A stretch of 64,000 nucleotides of DNA from Arthrobacter sp. JZ12. Lineage in GTDB: Bacteria > Actinomycetota > Actinomycetes > Actinomycetales > Micrococcaceae. The number at the start of each line of letters is the position of its first letter. Position 1 is the first letter of the stretch. The notes below the pieces were generated by a model, which saw nothing but the letters and a program-made list of their open reading frames with translations, did not search any database and was not told where the DNA came from. The translations under genes were made by a program, and so were the position numbers. Positions 1-7,937 of this stretch are shown in pieces. Location of the stretch: positions 2,294,001 to 2,358,000 of the forward strand of contig NZ_CP045246.1 in assembly GCF_035189165.1 (NCBI RefSeq), in the 5' to 3' direction.

Positions 1-171
1 CCTCATCCTTGGGGGGTACGGAGTGCTGGAAACACCCGACGGCGCGGGCTCCACTGTTGTTTATTCTGCCCTGAGCACGTGCGCGCCACCCAATTCAGTT
101 CCGGCTCTTCGGAGACGGGACGCAATCGTTTCCCAATCGTGTCCAAACTGCCTCTTGCGGAACCCTCGACG
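1..171. other. Left-edge segment without a clear gene
   Basis: No convincing gene lies wholly inside these bases. On the minus strand a GTG at 54-52 opens a frame that reads off the window edge (Met-Glu-Pro-Ala-Pro-Ser...), so it could be the start of the next minus-strand gene. In mycobacteria the gene after this PDZ protease is a UPF0182 membrane protein, but too little is visible here to identify it. Confidence 0.25.
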
Positions 172-1278
172 TCAGCCTTCGCAGGACGGTAGCTGGGCGC
201 CGTCGTCATTTCCCGCGCCCAATGCCTCGACCGCGCTGACCGCGTCAGCAAGGGTCTCAACGCGGACTACCTGAAGCCCCTCCGGAACATGGCCGACGAC
301 CTCTCCGCAGTTATCTGCCGGCGCAAGGAACACTTCAGCGCCGGACTCGCGGGCCCCTACCAGCTTTTGGCGGATACCCCCGATCGGGCCGACCGTTCCG
401 GAGGACTCGATCGTGCCGGTGCCGGCGAAGTGGCGCCCGCCGGTAAGTTCCCCCTCGGTCAGCTTGTCGACAATTCCGAGGGCGAACATCATTCCCGCTG
501 AAGGTCCACCGACGTTGTTCAGGGCGATATCGACGTCGAAGGGAAACTGGAACTCGGACATCAGGAAGATGCCCAGCTGGTAGTCGCCGGTGTCCCCCTT
601 CCGGGGTTGCGCCGACTCCACGACCTCCTCGCCGTCCCGCAGTACCGTGATGTCGACGGCATCTCCGGCGGCTTCATTCAGGGCATCCCGCAGGGGCTGC
701 AGGGATTGGACCGCATCTCCGTCGACTTCGGTCAGCACATCACCTTCTCGAAGAATGCCCTCCGACACCGATTCCGGCGCAAACCCAACCACCGAGAGGG
801 TTTCCTCGTACGGTATGTCAAGGTGGCCGAGAGCGGCTGCAACCGCTGCTTCCTGCGAGGAGGTCATGGCGGCCGCGTTCTGCTCTTCGATTTCCGCCTG
901 GGAGGTCTCAGGTGGATAGACCAGCTCGCGGGGGGTGACGGTCTGCGCGGGATCCGCCCACGCTCGGAATGCGTCGAAGATGCTTATCTGCTGGCCCGGT
1001 CCGCCCGCCACGAAAACCGTGGTCAGGTCCAGTTTCCCGCTGGTGGGATAGGTCTCGCGCCCTTCAACCGAAATCAGCGGGTCCTCATTCACCGTCCCGA
1101 TTGTGTTGAAGGTTGGGCCCGGGGATTCCACGACGTACGGCGCAGGCAGTAGCACGGCAGCAGCACCGAGTCCTATCGCGAGCAGCCCTGAGACCGACAT
1201 GACGGTGAAGCGGGGGTCCCGCTTCCTGGGGAGATCATTGCGCCGGGACGTATCTGGCGAGAGCGTCGGCTGGGTCAA
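172..1278 (-). CDS. Membrane-anchored PDZ / Lon-type (S16) serine protease, YlbL family
   Basis: About 368 residues. One N-terminal membrane anchor (about residues 27-48) is followed by an extracytoplasmic part with a PDZ-like segment (GILREGDVLTEVDGDAV, about 175-191) and a C-terminal Lon-type proteolytic domain. The Ser-Lys dyad is recognisable: Ser in NNVGGPSAGMMFAL and Lys in GGIRQKLVGA. These proteins are thought to act at the outer face of the membrane; their substrates are unknown to me. The start is uncertain: the frame opens with TTG and has no good Shine-Dalgarno sequence, and an internal ATG at 1200 would cut off the first 26 residues. The family call is firm; the physiological role is not. 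Confidence 0.85.
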   Translation of the reverse strand: MTQPTLSPDTSRRNDLPRKRDPRFTVMSVSGLLAIGLGAAAVLLPAPYVVESPGPTFNTIGTVNEDPLISVEGRETYPTSGKLDLTTVFVAGGPGQQISIFDAFRAWADPAQTVTPRELVYPPETSQAEIEEQNAAAMTSSQEAAVAAALGHLDIPYEETLSVVGFAPESVSEGILREGDVLTEVDGDAVQSLQPLRDALNEAAGDAVDITVLRDGEEVVESAQPRKGDTGDYQLGIFLMSEFQFPFDVDIALNNVGGPSAGMMFALGIVDKLTEGELTGGRHFAGTGTIESSGTVGPIGGIRQKLVGARESGAEVFLAPADNCGEVVGHVPEGLQVVRVETLADAVSAVEALGAGNDDGAQLPSCEG

Positions 1279-1490
1279 GGAGAATCACTTTCAGCTTGGG
1301 GTGGCGTCCTGAAGGGCAACCCAGATCCGGCGCCGCCCCTGGGCATCACAGCCCAAGCCTACAAGCCGTTCCTGATAGAAGCCTGCCGATCTTCCCGCAC
1401 CTGCTTTGCCTAGAGCGAACTCACGAGGGCACAGACGACAACGCCGGAACGTGCCGGTAACGTTTGAAACCCCGAGCGACCGCTGTCGGC

Positions 1491-1532
1491 CAGACACCTT
1501 TCAATCAGACAGCTTCCGATCAGACACCTTTC
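1491..1532 (+). repeat. Two direct copies of CAGACACCTTTC with a 30-bp period
   Basis: The 12-mer CAGACACCTTTC occurs at 1491-1502 and 1521-1532, just upstream of the chosen start of the DUF2342 gene. The period of 30 bp equals about three helical turns, and also ten codons if translation begins further upstream. The rest of the 1279-1553 gap shows no RNA gene or hairpin I recognise. Confidence 0.6.
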
Positions 1533-1553
1533 GACCAAGGACCGGTGGTACCG

Positions 1554-2981
1554 ATGAGTTCAAACCCGTCGAATGACGATGATGCTCCCAAGGATCCTTT
1601 CTCGGAAATGCTTGAGCGCCTCATGGGCGGCAACATGCAGGGAATGGACCCGCAGGAACTAGCCCGGGCGGCCGGTCTGCCTAGCGATCCGCAGGCGATG
1701 GCCATGATGATGCAGCAAGTCCAGGCGATGTTCTCCGCCGCCCAGTCCGAGGGGCCCGTGAATTGGAAGCTTGCCCACGATCAGGCGCGGCGTGCCGCCG
1801 CGACGGGGGGTGATCCGTCTGTTTCCTCCCGGGAGCAGCGTGAAGTCGACGACGCGCTGCGGCTCGCAGAGATGTGGCTCGACCCTGTAACGGACTTCCC
1901 CTCGACCGCGCTCCTCGGGCGTGCGTGGTCCCGCGCCGAGTGGGTCGAGGCCACTATGGACACGTGGAAGCGTCTGACGGAACCGGTTGCAACCAGCATC
2001 GCAACCGCTCTTTCCAACGCACTTACAGAGCAGATGCCCGAAGAGATGAAGACGATGATGGGCCCTGCATCCTCCATGCTGCAGAACATGGGAGGCGCCA
2101 TGTTCGGAATGCAGCTCGGACAGGCAGTCGGTGCGCTTTCCCGCGACGTCGTCAGTTCCACGGACATCGGAATCCCGCTGGCCGAGCACAGCATGGCCCT
2201 GCTGCCGGCGAATGTCGCGGCGTTCGGGGAAGGTCTTGACCTGTCGGATCACGATGTCCGGCTTTTCCTCGCCACACGCGAAGCGGCGCACGTCCGTCTC
2301 TTCACGCACGTTCCCTGGCTCACCGCCCACCTGCTCGGAGCAGTCGAAAGTTATGCCCGCGGAATCCATATCGACATGTCCAAGATCGAGGACGTAGCCC
2401 GGGACATCGACCCGTCCAACCCAGAATCGGTGCAGGCCGCGCTGTCGCAGGGCGTCTTCATGCCGCAGCGGACTCCCGCACAGGAGACGGCACTTGCTCG
2501 GCTGGAGACCACACTGGCCCTCATCGAAGGCTGGGTCGACGAGGTGACGGCGGCAGCTACTGCAAACCTCGAGTCCTCGGCGGCCCTGCGCGAGATGGTG
2601 CGCCGGCGACGTGCCACGGGCGGACCCGCCGAGAACGCTTTCGCTTCCCTTGTAGGCCTTGAACTGCGGCCCCGCCGCCTGCGGGACGCAGCTGCCCTGT
2701 GGAAGCAGCTGCAGGAGGAACGTGGAGTGGCCGGGCGGGATGCCGTATGGCATCACCCCGATCTGCTTCCCACCCCGGAGGATCTTGATGATCCGGCCGG
2801 CTTCAGCGCCCGCCGGCAGCTCGCCGAATCCGAGGGTGCCGACGTCGACGCAGCCCTTGAGAAGCTGCTCTCGGGCGGATTCGAATCACCCGGGGACGAG
2901 GCTGCCGAAGAAAGCGGCCAGGATAGCGGTGAGAAGGACAATAACGGCCCTGACGGGGACGACGACGCCCCTCGCCGGTAG
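1554..2981 (+). CDS. Zinc-dependent metalloprotease-like protein (DUF2342)
   Basis: 475 residues from the ATG at 1554. An upstream in-frame ATG at 1464 would add 30 Gln/Thr/Pro-rich residues that look like untranslated repeat DNA. The family is annotated as zinc-dependent metalloprotease or F420-biosynthesis-associated protein. The HExxH-like element appears as REAAHVRLF, with a further His in FTHVPWL, so the first His of a classical HExxH is replaced by Arg. The N-terminus is acidic and Met-rich, and the last 50 residues are acidic and probably disordered. It sits between the PDZ protease and a YgjP-type peptidase, as in mycobacteria. Catalytic activity is not demonstrated by the sequence. 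Confidence 0.85.
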   Translation: MSSNPSNDDDAPKDPFSEMLERLMGGNMQGMDPQELARAAGLPSDPQAMAMMMQQVQAMFSAAQSEGPVNWKLAHDQARRAAATGGDPSVSSREQREVDDALRLAEMWLDPVTDFPSTALLGRAWSRAEWVEATMDTWKRLTEPVATSIATALSNALTEQMPEEMKTMMGPASSMLQNMGGAMFGMQLGQAVGALSRDVVSSTDIGIPLAEHSMALLPANVAAFGEGLDLSDHDVRLFLATREAAHVRLFTHVPWLTAHLLGAVESYARGIHIDMSKIEDVARDIDPSNPESVQAALSQGVFMPQRTPAQETALARLETTLALIEGWVDEVTAAATANLESSAALREMVRRRRATGGPAENAFASLVGLELRPRRLRDAAALWKQLQEERGVAGRDAVWHHPDLLPTPEDLDDPAGFSARRQLAESEGADVDAALEKLLSGGFESPGDEAAEESGQDSGEKDNNGPDGDDDAPRR

Positions 2982-3048
2982 GAGAAGAGGAAGGGCGGAT
3001 TAACAGGAGCAGCGGCAAAATCGCCAGGGCGTGCCGATGCTGGCCCGC

Positions 3049-3606
3049 CTACCTTCCGCTTAGGCCATGGTCCGACGCGTACGCTGCGCCCTGCAGGAAT
3101 GCCTTGGCCGTTTCCGTGTGCGGGTAGCTCTCAAGGAGCGACCAGAAGCGCCTGTTGTGTGAGGGCTCAATCAGATGGGCCATCTCGTGAAGGATGACAT
3201 AGTCGACAACCCAGTCGGGCATTCCCTGAAGTTTCTGGGAGAGACGGATGGAACGCGTTGCCGGTGTAGCTGAGCCCCAACGGGAGTTTTGGTTGGTAAC
3301 CCACCGAATGCTGTGCGGAGCGCCTTCCCCTTGCAGGAACCGCGCTGAAAGGTCGGTGGCCCGACCAGCCAATTCGGATTCCGTTTGTCCTGGCACGCGG
3401 GACTTTGCGTGAAGCTTAGCGACCATGCGCTCCACCCAGTGTTTCTCCTGCGCGGCGGAGAAGGAAGCCGGGATGGAGACCACTGCCACTCCGTCCCGCA
3501 GGTCCACGCTGACGGTCCTGCGCCGCCGCGCCGAACGCCGCACTTCCACGGGATAGGAGACGGCCGACTGTTCCGTGCTCAGAGCCACGCTTGACTCGTT
3601 CAACAA
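3049..3606 (-). CDS. YgjP-type (DUF45) metallopeptidase
   Basis: 185 residues. The zinc site is clear: HEMAH in VILHEMAHLIEPSHNRRFW, with the third ligand in PSHNRRFW, as in the YgjP/WLM/SprT-like group. An upstream NQNSRWGSAT segment is also typical of the group. The start is TTG at 3606, supported by AGGAG six bases upstream, and that ribosome site abuts the stop of uvrD2 nine bases away, so the two genes are probably co-transcribed and coupled. Cytoplasmic; substrate unknown. Confidence 0.85.
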   Translation of the reverse strand: MLNESSVALSTEQSAVSYPVEVRRSARRRRTVSVDLRDGVAVVSIPASFSAAQEKHWVERMVAKLHAKSRVPGQTESELAGRATDLSARFLQGEGAPHSIRWVTNQNSRWGSATPATRSIRLSQKLQGMPDWVVDYVILHEMAHLIEPSHNRRFWSLLESYPHTETAKAFLQGAAYASDHGLSGR

Positions 3607-3615
3607 TGGGCACTC

Positions 3616-5721
3616 CTAATTGGTCTGGGCGAGTACGGAGAGCACCGACTCCCCGTACCGGTCAAGCTTGGCGGGTCCGACGCCGGCGAGCTCCGCAAGC
3701 TTTTCCAGGGAATTCGGCCGCGCCTCCGCAATGGCTACGAGGGTTGCGTCGGTGAATACCACGAACGCGGGCACGTCGGTCTCGCGTGCCGCCTGCAGCC
3801 GCCAGGCCCTCAAGGCCTCGAACGTCTCCTCGCTGTAGTTGGCCGGACAGTCCGCACAGCGCCCCATCTTGCGTTCTGCCCCGGATGCAAGGACCTTGCC
3901 GCATGTCCTGCAGTGTGCGGGCGCCGATAGTTTCCGCTCGCGCCGCATTGTCGGCTGCCGGTAGGAACGCGCCGCTCCGGAATCGGGCCGGAGTCCGTCC
4001 AGGAATCGGGAGGGCTTGCGCGAGGCACGACCACCCGGTGTACGGGAGGTGGACCAGGACAGTGCCAGGTACTTCCGGGCGCGGGTGATGCCGACGTACA
4101 GCAGCCTGCGTTCCTCGTCCACCCCCTCCGGCGTGTCAGCGAAGGAGATAGGCATAAGGCCTTCGCTCAGGCCCACCAGGAACACGGCATCCCATTCGAG
4201 TCCCTTCGCCGAATGCAGTGAGGCGAGGGTTACGCCCTGGACGGTAGGCGCATGCTGCGCCGCTGCCCGCTCCTCCAGTTCGGCGACGAACGCCTGCAGG
4301 GTGAAACCCTGATCCGCCCGTGCTTCAGAAAGCTCGTCAGCCAGCGATACGAGGGCGGCAAGTGACTCCCATTTCTCCCGCACGGCTCCCGAGCTCTGAG
4401 GAGCCTCGCGGGTATAGCCGAGCGATGACAGGACATCGCGCACCTGCTGGGGAACGTCGTCGTTACCTGCCGTGCGTGCGGCGGCACGAAGCTGCAGCAG
4501 GCTGTCACGCACCTCGCGGCGGGCGAAGAAACGCTCCGCTCCCCGGAGCTGGTAACCGATTCCTGCTGAGGCAAGGGCCTGCTCGTACGCCTCCGACTGC
4601 CCGTTCGTGCGATACAGCACAGCGATCTCGCTGGCCGGGACACCGTTGTTCAGGAGCTCGGTAATTTTGCGCGCCACATCCGCTGCCTCCGCTTCGTCGT
4701 CGCTGCACTCCGTGAAAGTGGGCGATGGCCCCGGAGGACGCTGGGCAACCAGCTGCAACGGGGTGGGCCAGGAGTCCCGGGTGCCGCGCCGCTCTGATTC
4801 TGCCGTGCGTGCCGCGAGCAGGGAGTTCGCGAGCTGGACCACCTGGGGCGTGGATCGGTAATCCCGAATTAGCTTCACGACTTTCGCGTTACGGTACCGG
4901 CCGGTGAACTGAAGAAGGTGCGAGCTGGTTGCGCCAGTGAAGGAATAGATCGTCTGGCTTGCGTCACCGACAACGCAGAGTTCATCCCTCTCCCCCAACC
5001 AGAGATCCAGCAGCCGCTGCTGCAGCGGCGACACGTCCTGGTACTCGTCCACCACGAAATGCCGGTACTGGGCCCGGACAGTGGCCGCGACCTTCTCATC
5101 CTCCTGAAGGATCCCCACCGTGATGAGCAGGACATCCTCGAAGTCGATCACGTTGCGGTCGACCTTGAGGTCTTCGTAGGCCGCGAACAGCCGCGCCACG
5201 GTTGTGGCATCCATTCCGGCCGGCTCCGAACGCCCGGCAGCCGCCTCAACGTAGGTGTCAGAGGTCAACATCGAGACCTTCGCCCACTCAATCTCGGCAG
5301 CGAGGTCCCGGATGGAAGCCCTGTCGGTACTCAGCCGCAACCGCCGTGATGCCTCGGCGAGGAGCTGGGCCTTATGGTCAACCAGCCCGGGCAGCGAACC
5401 TCCGACAGCCTGGGGCCAAAAGTACTGCAGCTGCCTGAGGGCGGCGGCATGGAAGGTCCGGGCCTGCACGCCCTGCGCGCCGAGATCGCGAAGACGGGTC
5501 CGCATTTCCGCCGCGGCCCGTGCCGTGAAGGTCACCGCCAGGACCTGCTGCGGCTTGTAGACACCGGTATGCACCCCGTAGGCGATCCGATGCGTGATGG
5601 CGCGGGTCTTGCCGGTACCCGCGCCGGCCAGGACACACAGCGGTCCCGTCAACTGCGTGGCAACTGCCCGCTGCTCATCATCCAGACCCGCAAGGATCCG
5701 TTCCTCCACAGAATCCTCCAC
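3616..5721 (-). CDS. uvrD2: UvrD2-type superfamily 1 DNA helicase
   Basis: 701 residues. Helicase motifs run in order: Walker A LAGAGTGKTRA, motif Ia AVTFTARAA, motif II VVDEYQD, motif III GDASQTIYSFTG, motif V/VI TLASLHSAKGLEWD and YVGITRAR. The C-terminal part carries a four-cysteine zinc-like module (CRTCGKV ... CADC, about 600-630) and an HRDC domain (about 635-700). That combination is diagnostic of actinobacterial UvrD2. It is a 3'-to-5' helicase used in DNA repair or replication. It starts with GTG overlapping the nudC stop by one base and is followed closely by the YgjP-type gene. Confidence 0.93.
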   Translation of the reverse strand: MEDSVEERILAGLDDEQRAVATQLTGPLCVLAGAGTGKTRAITHRIAYGVHTGVYKPQQVLAVTFTARAAAEMRTRLRDLGAQGVQARTFHAAALRQLQYFWPQAVGGSLPGLVDHKAQLLAEASRRLRLSTDRASIRDLAAEIEWAKVSMLTSDTYVEAAAGRSEPAGMDATTVARLFAAYEDLKVDRNVIDFEDVLLITVGILQEDEKVAATVRAQYRHFVVDEYQDVSPLQQRLLDLWLGERDELCVVGDASQTIYSFTGATSSHLLQFTGRYRNAKVVKLIRDYRSTPQVVQLANSLLAARTAESERRGTRDSWPTPLQLVAQRPPGPSPTFTECSDDEAEAADVARKITELLNNGVPASEIAVLYRTNGQSEAYEQALASAGIGYQLRGAERFFARREVRDSLLQLRAAARTAGNDDVPQQVRDVLSSLGYTREAPQSSGAVREKWESLAALVSLADELSEARADQGFTLQAFVAELEERAAAQHAPTVQGVTLASLHSAKGLEWDAVFLVGLSEGLMPISFADTPEGVDEERRLLYVGITRARKYLALSWSTSRTPGGRASRKPSRFLDGLRPDSGAARSYRQPTMRRERKLSAPAHCRTCGKVLASGAERKMGRCADCPANYSEETFEALRAWRLQAARETDVPAFVVFTDATLVAIAEARPNSLEKLAELAGVGPAKLDRYGESVLSVLAQTN

Positions 5722-6698
5722 TACGGCCTACCGGCCGACGGCATCTCATCCAGCGGCCCCCCGTACCAGTGTTCGATCAACGCGCGCGCAATCGAGGCGC
5801 CGGAAGCCACCGAGATCCGTTCCTCCATGAGTCCGTTGAACAGCTCCTCCCTGCTGAACCAACGCACGTCCCTGATTTCCACGCCGTCAGGTACGGGACG
5901 ACTGTGGGATGCCCGCGCAGTGAACCCGAGCATCAACGACGCGGGAAAGGGCCATGGTTGGGAACCGACATACTCCGGCGAGTGCACGACTACCCCTGAT
6001 TCCTCTTCCACCTCGCGGATCACCGCGGCCTCCAGGGACTCGCCGGGCTCCACGAACCCCGCAAGAGTTGAATAGCGGTTCTCCGGCCACGACGCAGAGG
6101 AACCGAGCAGAATCCTGTCTTCTTCATCGGTGACGGCCACGATTATCGCCGGATCAGTGCGCGGATAATGCAGGCTCTCATCATTCGGGCAGCGCCGGAC
6201 CCATCCGCCGTCGGTCAACTCGGTGGCGTGACCACATCGCGGGCAGTGGGTATGTACCGCATGCCAGTTGGAAATCGCCAGAGCCTGAACGAAGAGCCCA
6301 GACTCCTGGGCGGACATGGCAGCAGCAGCCGCACGCAATCCCGTCCATTGTTTCTCGGGAGCGATGCCGGTCTGGATGTCCTGGTGCTCGACCAGGATTA
6401 CGTGGGTTCCGACCGGCACCTCAGCGTCCTGCTCCACTGTGCTTCCCAGGTAGATAGGGTTCGCCGGACGTTCCACGTCCGTTGCCCTGCTCAGGATGAG
6501 CCGGTTCCGCTCAATGGGCGTTCTCTGTTGCGCCAGGTGCAGGACACGTGTCTCCGGCTGCTCCCACAAACGGTCGAAAAGATCCGGAGCAGTGCGGAAG
6601 GTGGATCCGCGGTCAGCGGTTCCACGTGCCAGCGGCAGGGATCCGATGGGAGGAAGGCTGGTGGCGCCGACCGGCTGGGTACCGAGTCCTCGGGTCAT
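5721..6698 (-). CDS. nudC: NAD(+)/NADH diphosphatase, NudC family
   Basis: 325 residues. A zinc-ribbon CPRCGH lies at about 184, with a third Cys in RRCPND; the usual fourth Cys is not at the expected place. The Nudix box is complete (GFVEPGESLEAAV followed by REVEEESGV), and the NADH-selective SQPWPFP motif follows. The enzyme hydrolyses NADH to NMNH and AMP, and family members also remove NAD caps from RNA. The start ATG has a TACCTT hexamer (6710-6705) exactly six bases upstream and no Shine-Dalgarno sequence, so the mRNA is probably leaderless. It heads an operon with uvrD2 and the YgjP-type gene. Confidence 0.93.
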   Translation of the reverse strand: MTRGLGTQPVGATSLPPIGSLPLARGTADRGSTFRTAPDLFDRLWEQPETRVLHLAQQRTPIERNRLILSRATDVERPANPIYLGSTVEQDAEVPVGTHVILVEHQDIQTGIAPEKQWTGLRAAAAAMSAQESGLFVQALAISNWHAVHTHCPRCGHATELTDGGWVRRCPNDESLHYPRTDPAIIVAVTDEEDRILLGSSASWPENRYSTLAGFVEPGESLEAAVIREVEEESGVVVHSPEYVGSQPWPFPASLMLGFTARASHSRPVPDGVEIRDVRWFSREELFNGLMEERISVASGASIARALIEHWYGGPLDEMPSAGRP

Positions 6699-6704
6699 AC
6701 TTCT

Positions 6705-6821
6705 AAGGTACTTTCCAGCACCCTCAAATGGACATTCGGAGGCCTCCTGGGAGGAATAGTGGGCCCTAGCCGCGACTCGCCGTCCGGAACCCCCGCCGCC
6801 TGCGGGCGGCGCGCTTAACGT
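6705..6821. promoter_or_regulatory. Divergent leaderless promoters, nudC and kinase gene
   Basis: Two -10-like hexamers face outward: TACCTT on the minus strand (6710-6705, six bases before the nudC ATG) and TAACGT on the plus strand (6816-6821, six bases before the GTG at 6828). A short perfect inverted repeat, GCCGCC-TGCG-GGCGGC, lies just upstream of the plus-strand hexamer. No clear -35 elements are seen. Confidence 0.5.
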
Positions 6822-6827
6822 GGAGGA

Positions 6828-7937
6828 GTGAAACGCTCACCCATGGAACTCGCCGCCCTCGCCAGCGCGGCCGTGCCCGGTCTTTCCCCGACCGGCGTGT
6901 GCGGTGCACCGGATGATCCGGCTGACTTCGAGTCGGCGCTGTTGATTGACGACGCCGGCAAGCAGTGGCGCGTGCGTGCCCCGCGGCACGCTGAGGCCAG
7001 CATGCGCCTGGAAACGGAACTTCAGGTACTGCGCGCGTTCACTCCCGCTGTGCGGGCTGAACTGCCATTCCTGGTTCCGCACGTCGCCGGGACGGTGCGC
7101 CAGGGCGAGCTGCGGACGTTCGTCTACTCACACATCGAGGGCGCTACCCGGTCGCTTGAGGAACTGGCATCCGGAGGCCCGGCTCTGGCAACTGAAGTGG
7201 GTCGGGCCATCGCTGCCGTCCATGAATTGCCGAGAGCCATAGTGAGCAGTGCGGACCTCCCTTCGTATGAAGCGAATGAAGTACGTCAGCGCCGTCTCAA
7301 TGAGCTGGACCAGGCTGCGACCACGGGCCGGATTCCCTCCGACCTGCTGCTCCGTTGGGAGCATGCGTTGGAGGACGTCTCGCTGTGGCGATTCAACCCG
7401 ACGGTGGTGCACGGCGACCTCCACGAGGACAACCTTTTGGTCGCTGCCGGCAGGGTATCTGCCGTCGCCGGGTGGACGGATCTTTCAGTTGGAGATCCGG
7501 CCGATGACTTTGCCTGGCTGGCCGCAGCCCCGGATGCGCAATTCGCCGACCGCGTGCACGCTGCTTACCTCGAGGCGCGTTCCGACGCTTCGGACGGTCA
7601 CCTGCTGCGCCGGGCGTCACTTGCCGCAGAATTTGCTCTTGCGCAGTGGATGGTCCGGGGGCTGGCACTGAATGACGAGACCATGGTGTCCGAAGCGGAA
7701 GAGATGATGGCATCGCTGTCAGCGGACCTGGCCGCCGAGGAGGCATCCTCGCCCGATGCCGCTGACGATGGCGATGATCACCACGCCGGCAATGCGACTG
7801 CCGACAACGGCGACACTGCACGCCGCGGAAGGTCGACGGACAATAGCGACGGGCACAACGGCAGGGAAGCTGACCGCTCGTGGTCGCATCACGAGAGCCT
7901 CGAAACGTCGGCGCTTCCGGTGGTGCGCCTTTCCTGA
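6828..7937 (+). CDS. Aminoglycoside-phosphotransferase-fold (APH) kinase-like protein
   Basis: 369 residues. The APH/choline-kinase catalytic loop is VVHGDLHEDNLLV (about 191-203); the metal-binding DFG-like segment is GWTDLSVGDPADDFAWL. The last 80 residues are acidic, rich in Asp, Asn, Gly and His, and probably disordered. The GTG start fits the upstream TAACGT-N6 arrangement; the purine-rich GGAGGA touching the start is too close to work as a ribosome site. Its 3' end overlaps the convergent adnB gene by 49 bp. Its place next to nudC and adnAB is conserved in relatives, but the substrate is unknown, and resistance activity should not be assumed. Confidence 0.85.
   Translation: MKRSPMELAALASAAVPGLSPTGVCGAPDDPADFESALLIDDAGKQWRVRAPRHAEASMRLETELQVLRAFTPAVRAELPFLVPHVAGTVRQGELRTFVYSHIEGATRSLEELASGGPALATEVGRAIAAVHELPRAIVSSADLPSYEANEVRQRRLNELDQAATTGRIPSDLLLRWEHALEDVSLWRFNPTVVHGDLHEDNLLVAAGRVSAVAGWTDLSVGDPADDFAWLAAAPDAQFADRVHAAYLEARSDASDGHLLRRASLAAEFALAQWMVRGLALNDETMVSEAEEMMASLSADLAAEEASSPDAADDGDDHHAGNATADNGDTARRGRSTDNSDGHNGREADRSWSHHESLETSALPVVRLS

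Noticed and set aside
1659-2756. Long minus-strand frame opposite the DUF2342 gene
   Set aside because: It is the mirror of a well-supported gene with strong third-position G/C bias; the predicted protein is low-complexity Gly/Arg/His and matches nothing.
6828-7937. Antibiotic-resistance kinase
   Set aside because: The APH fold is shared by many unrelated kinases, and the neighbourhood is DNA repair; nothing supports resistance.
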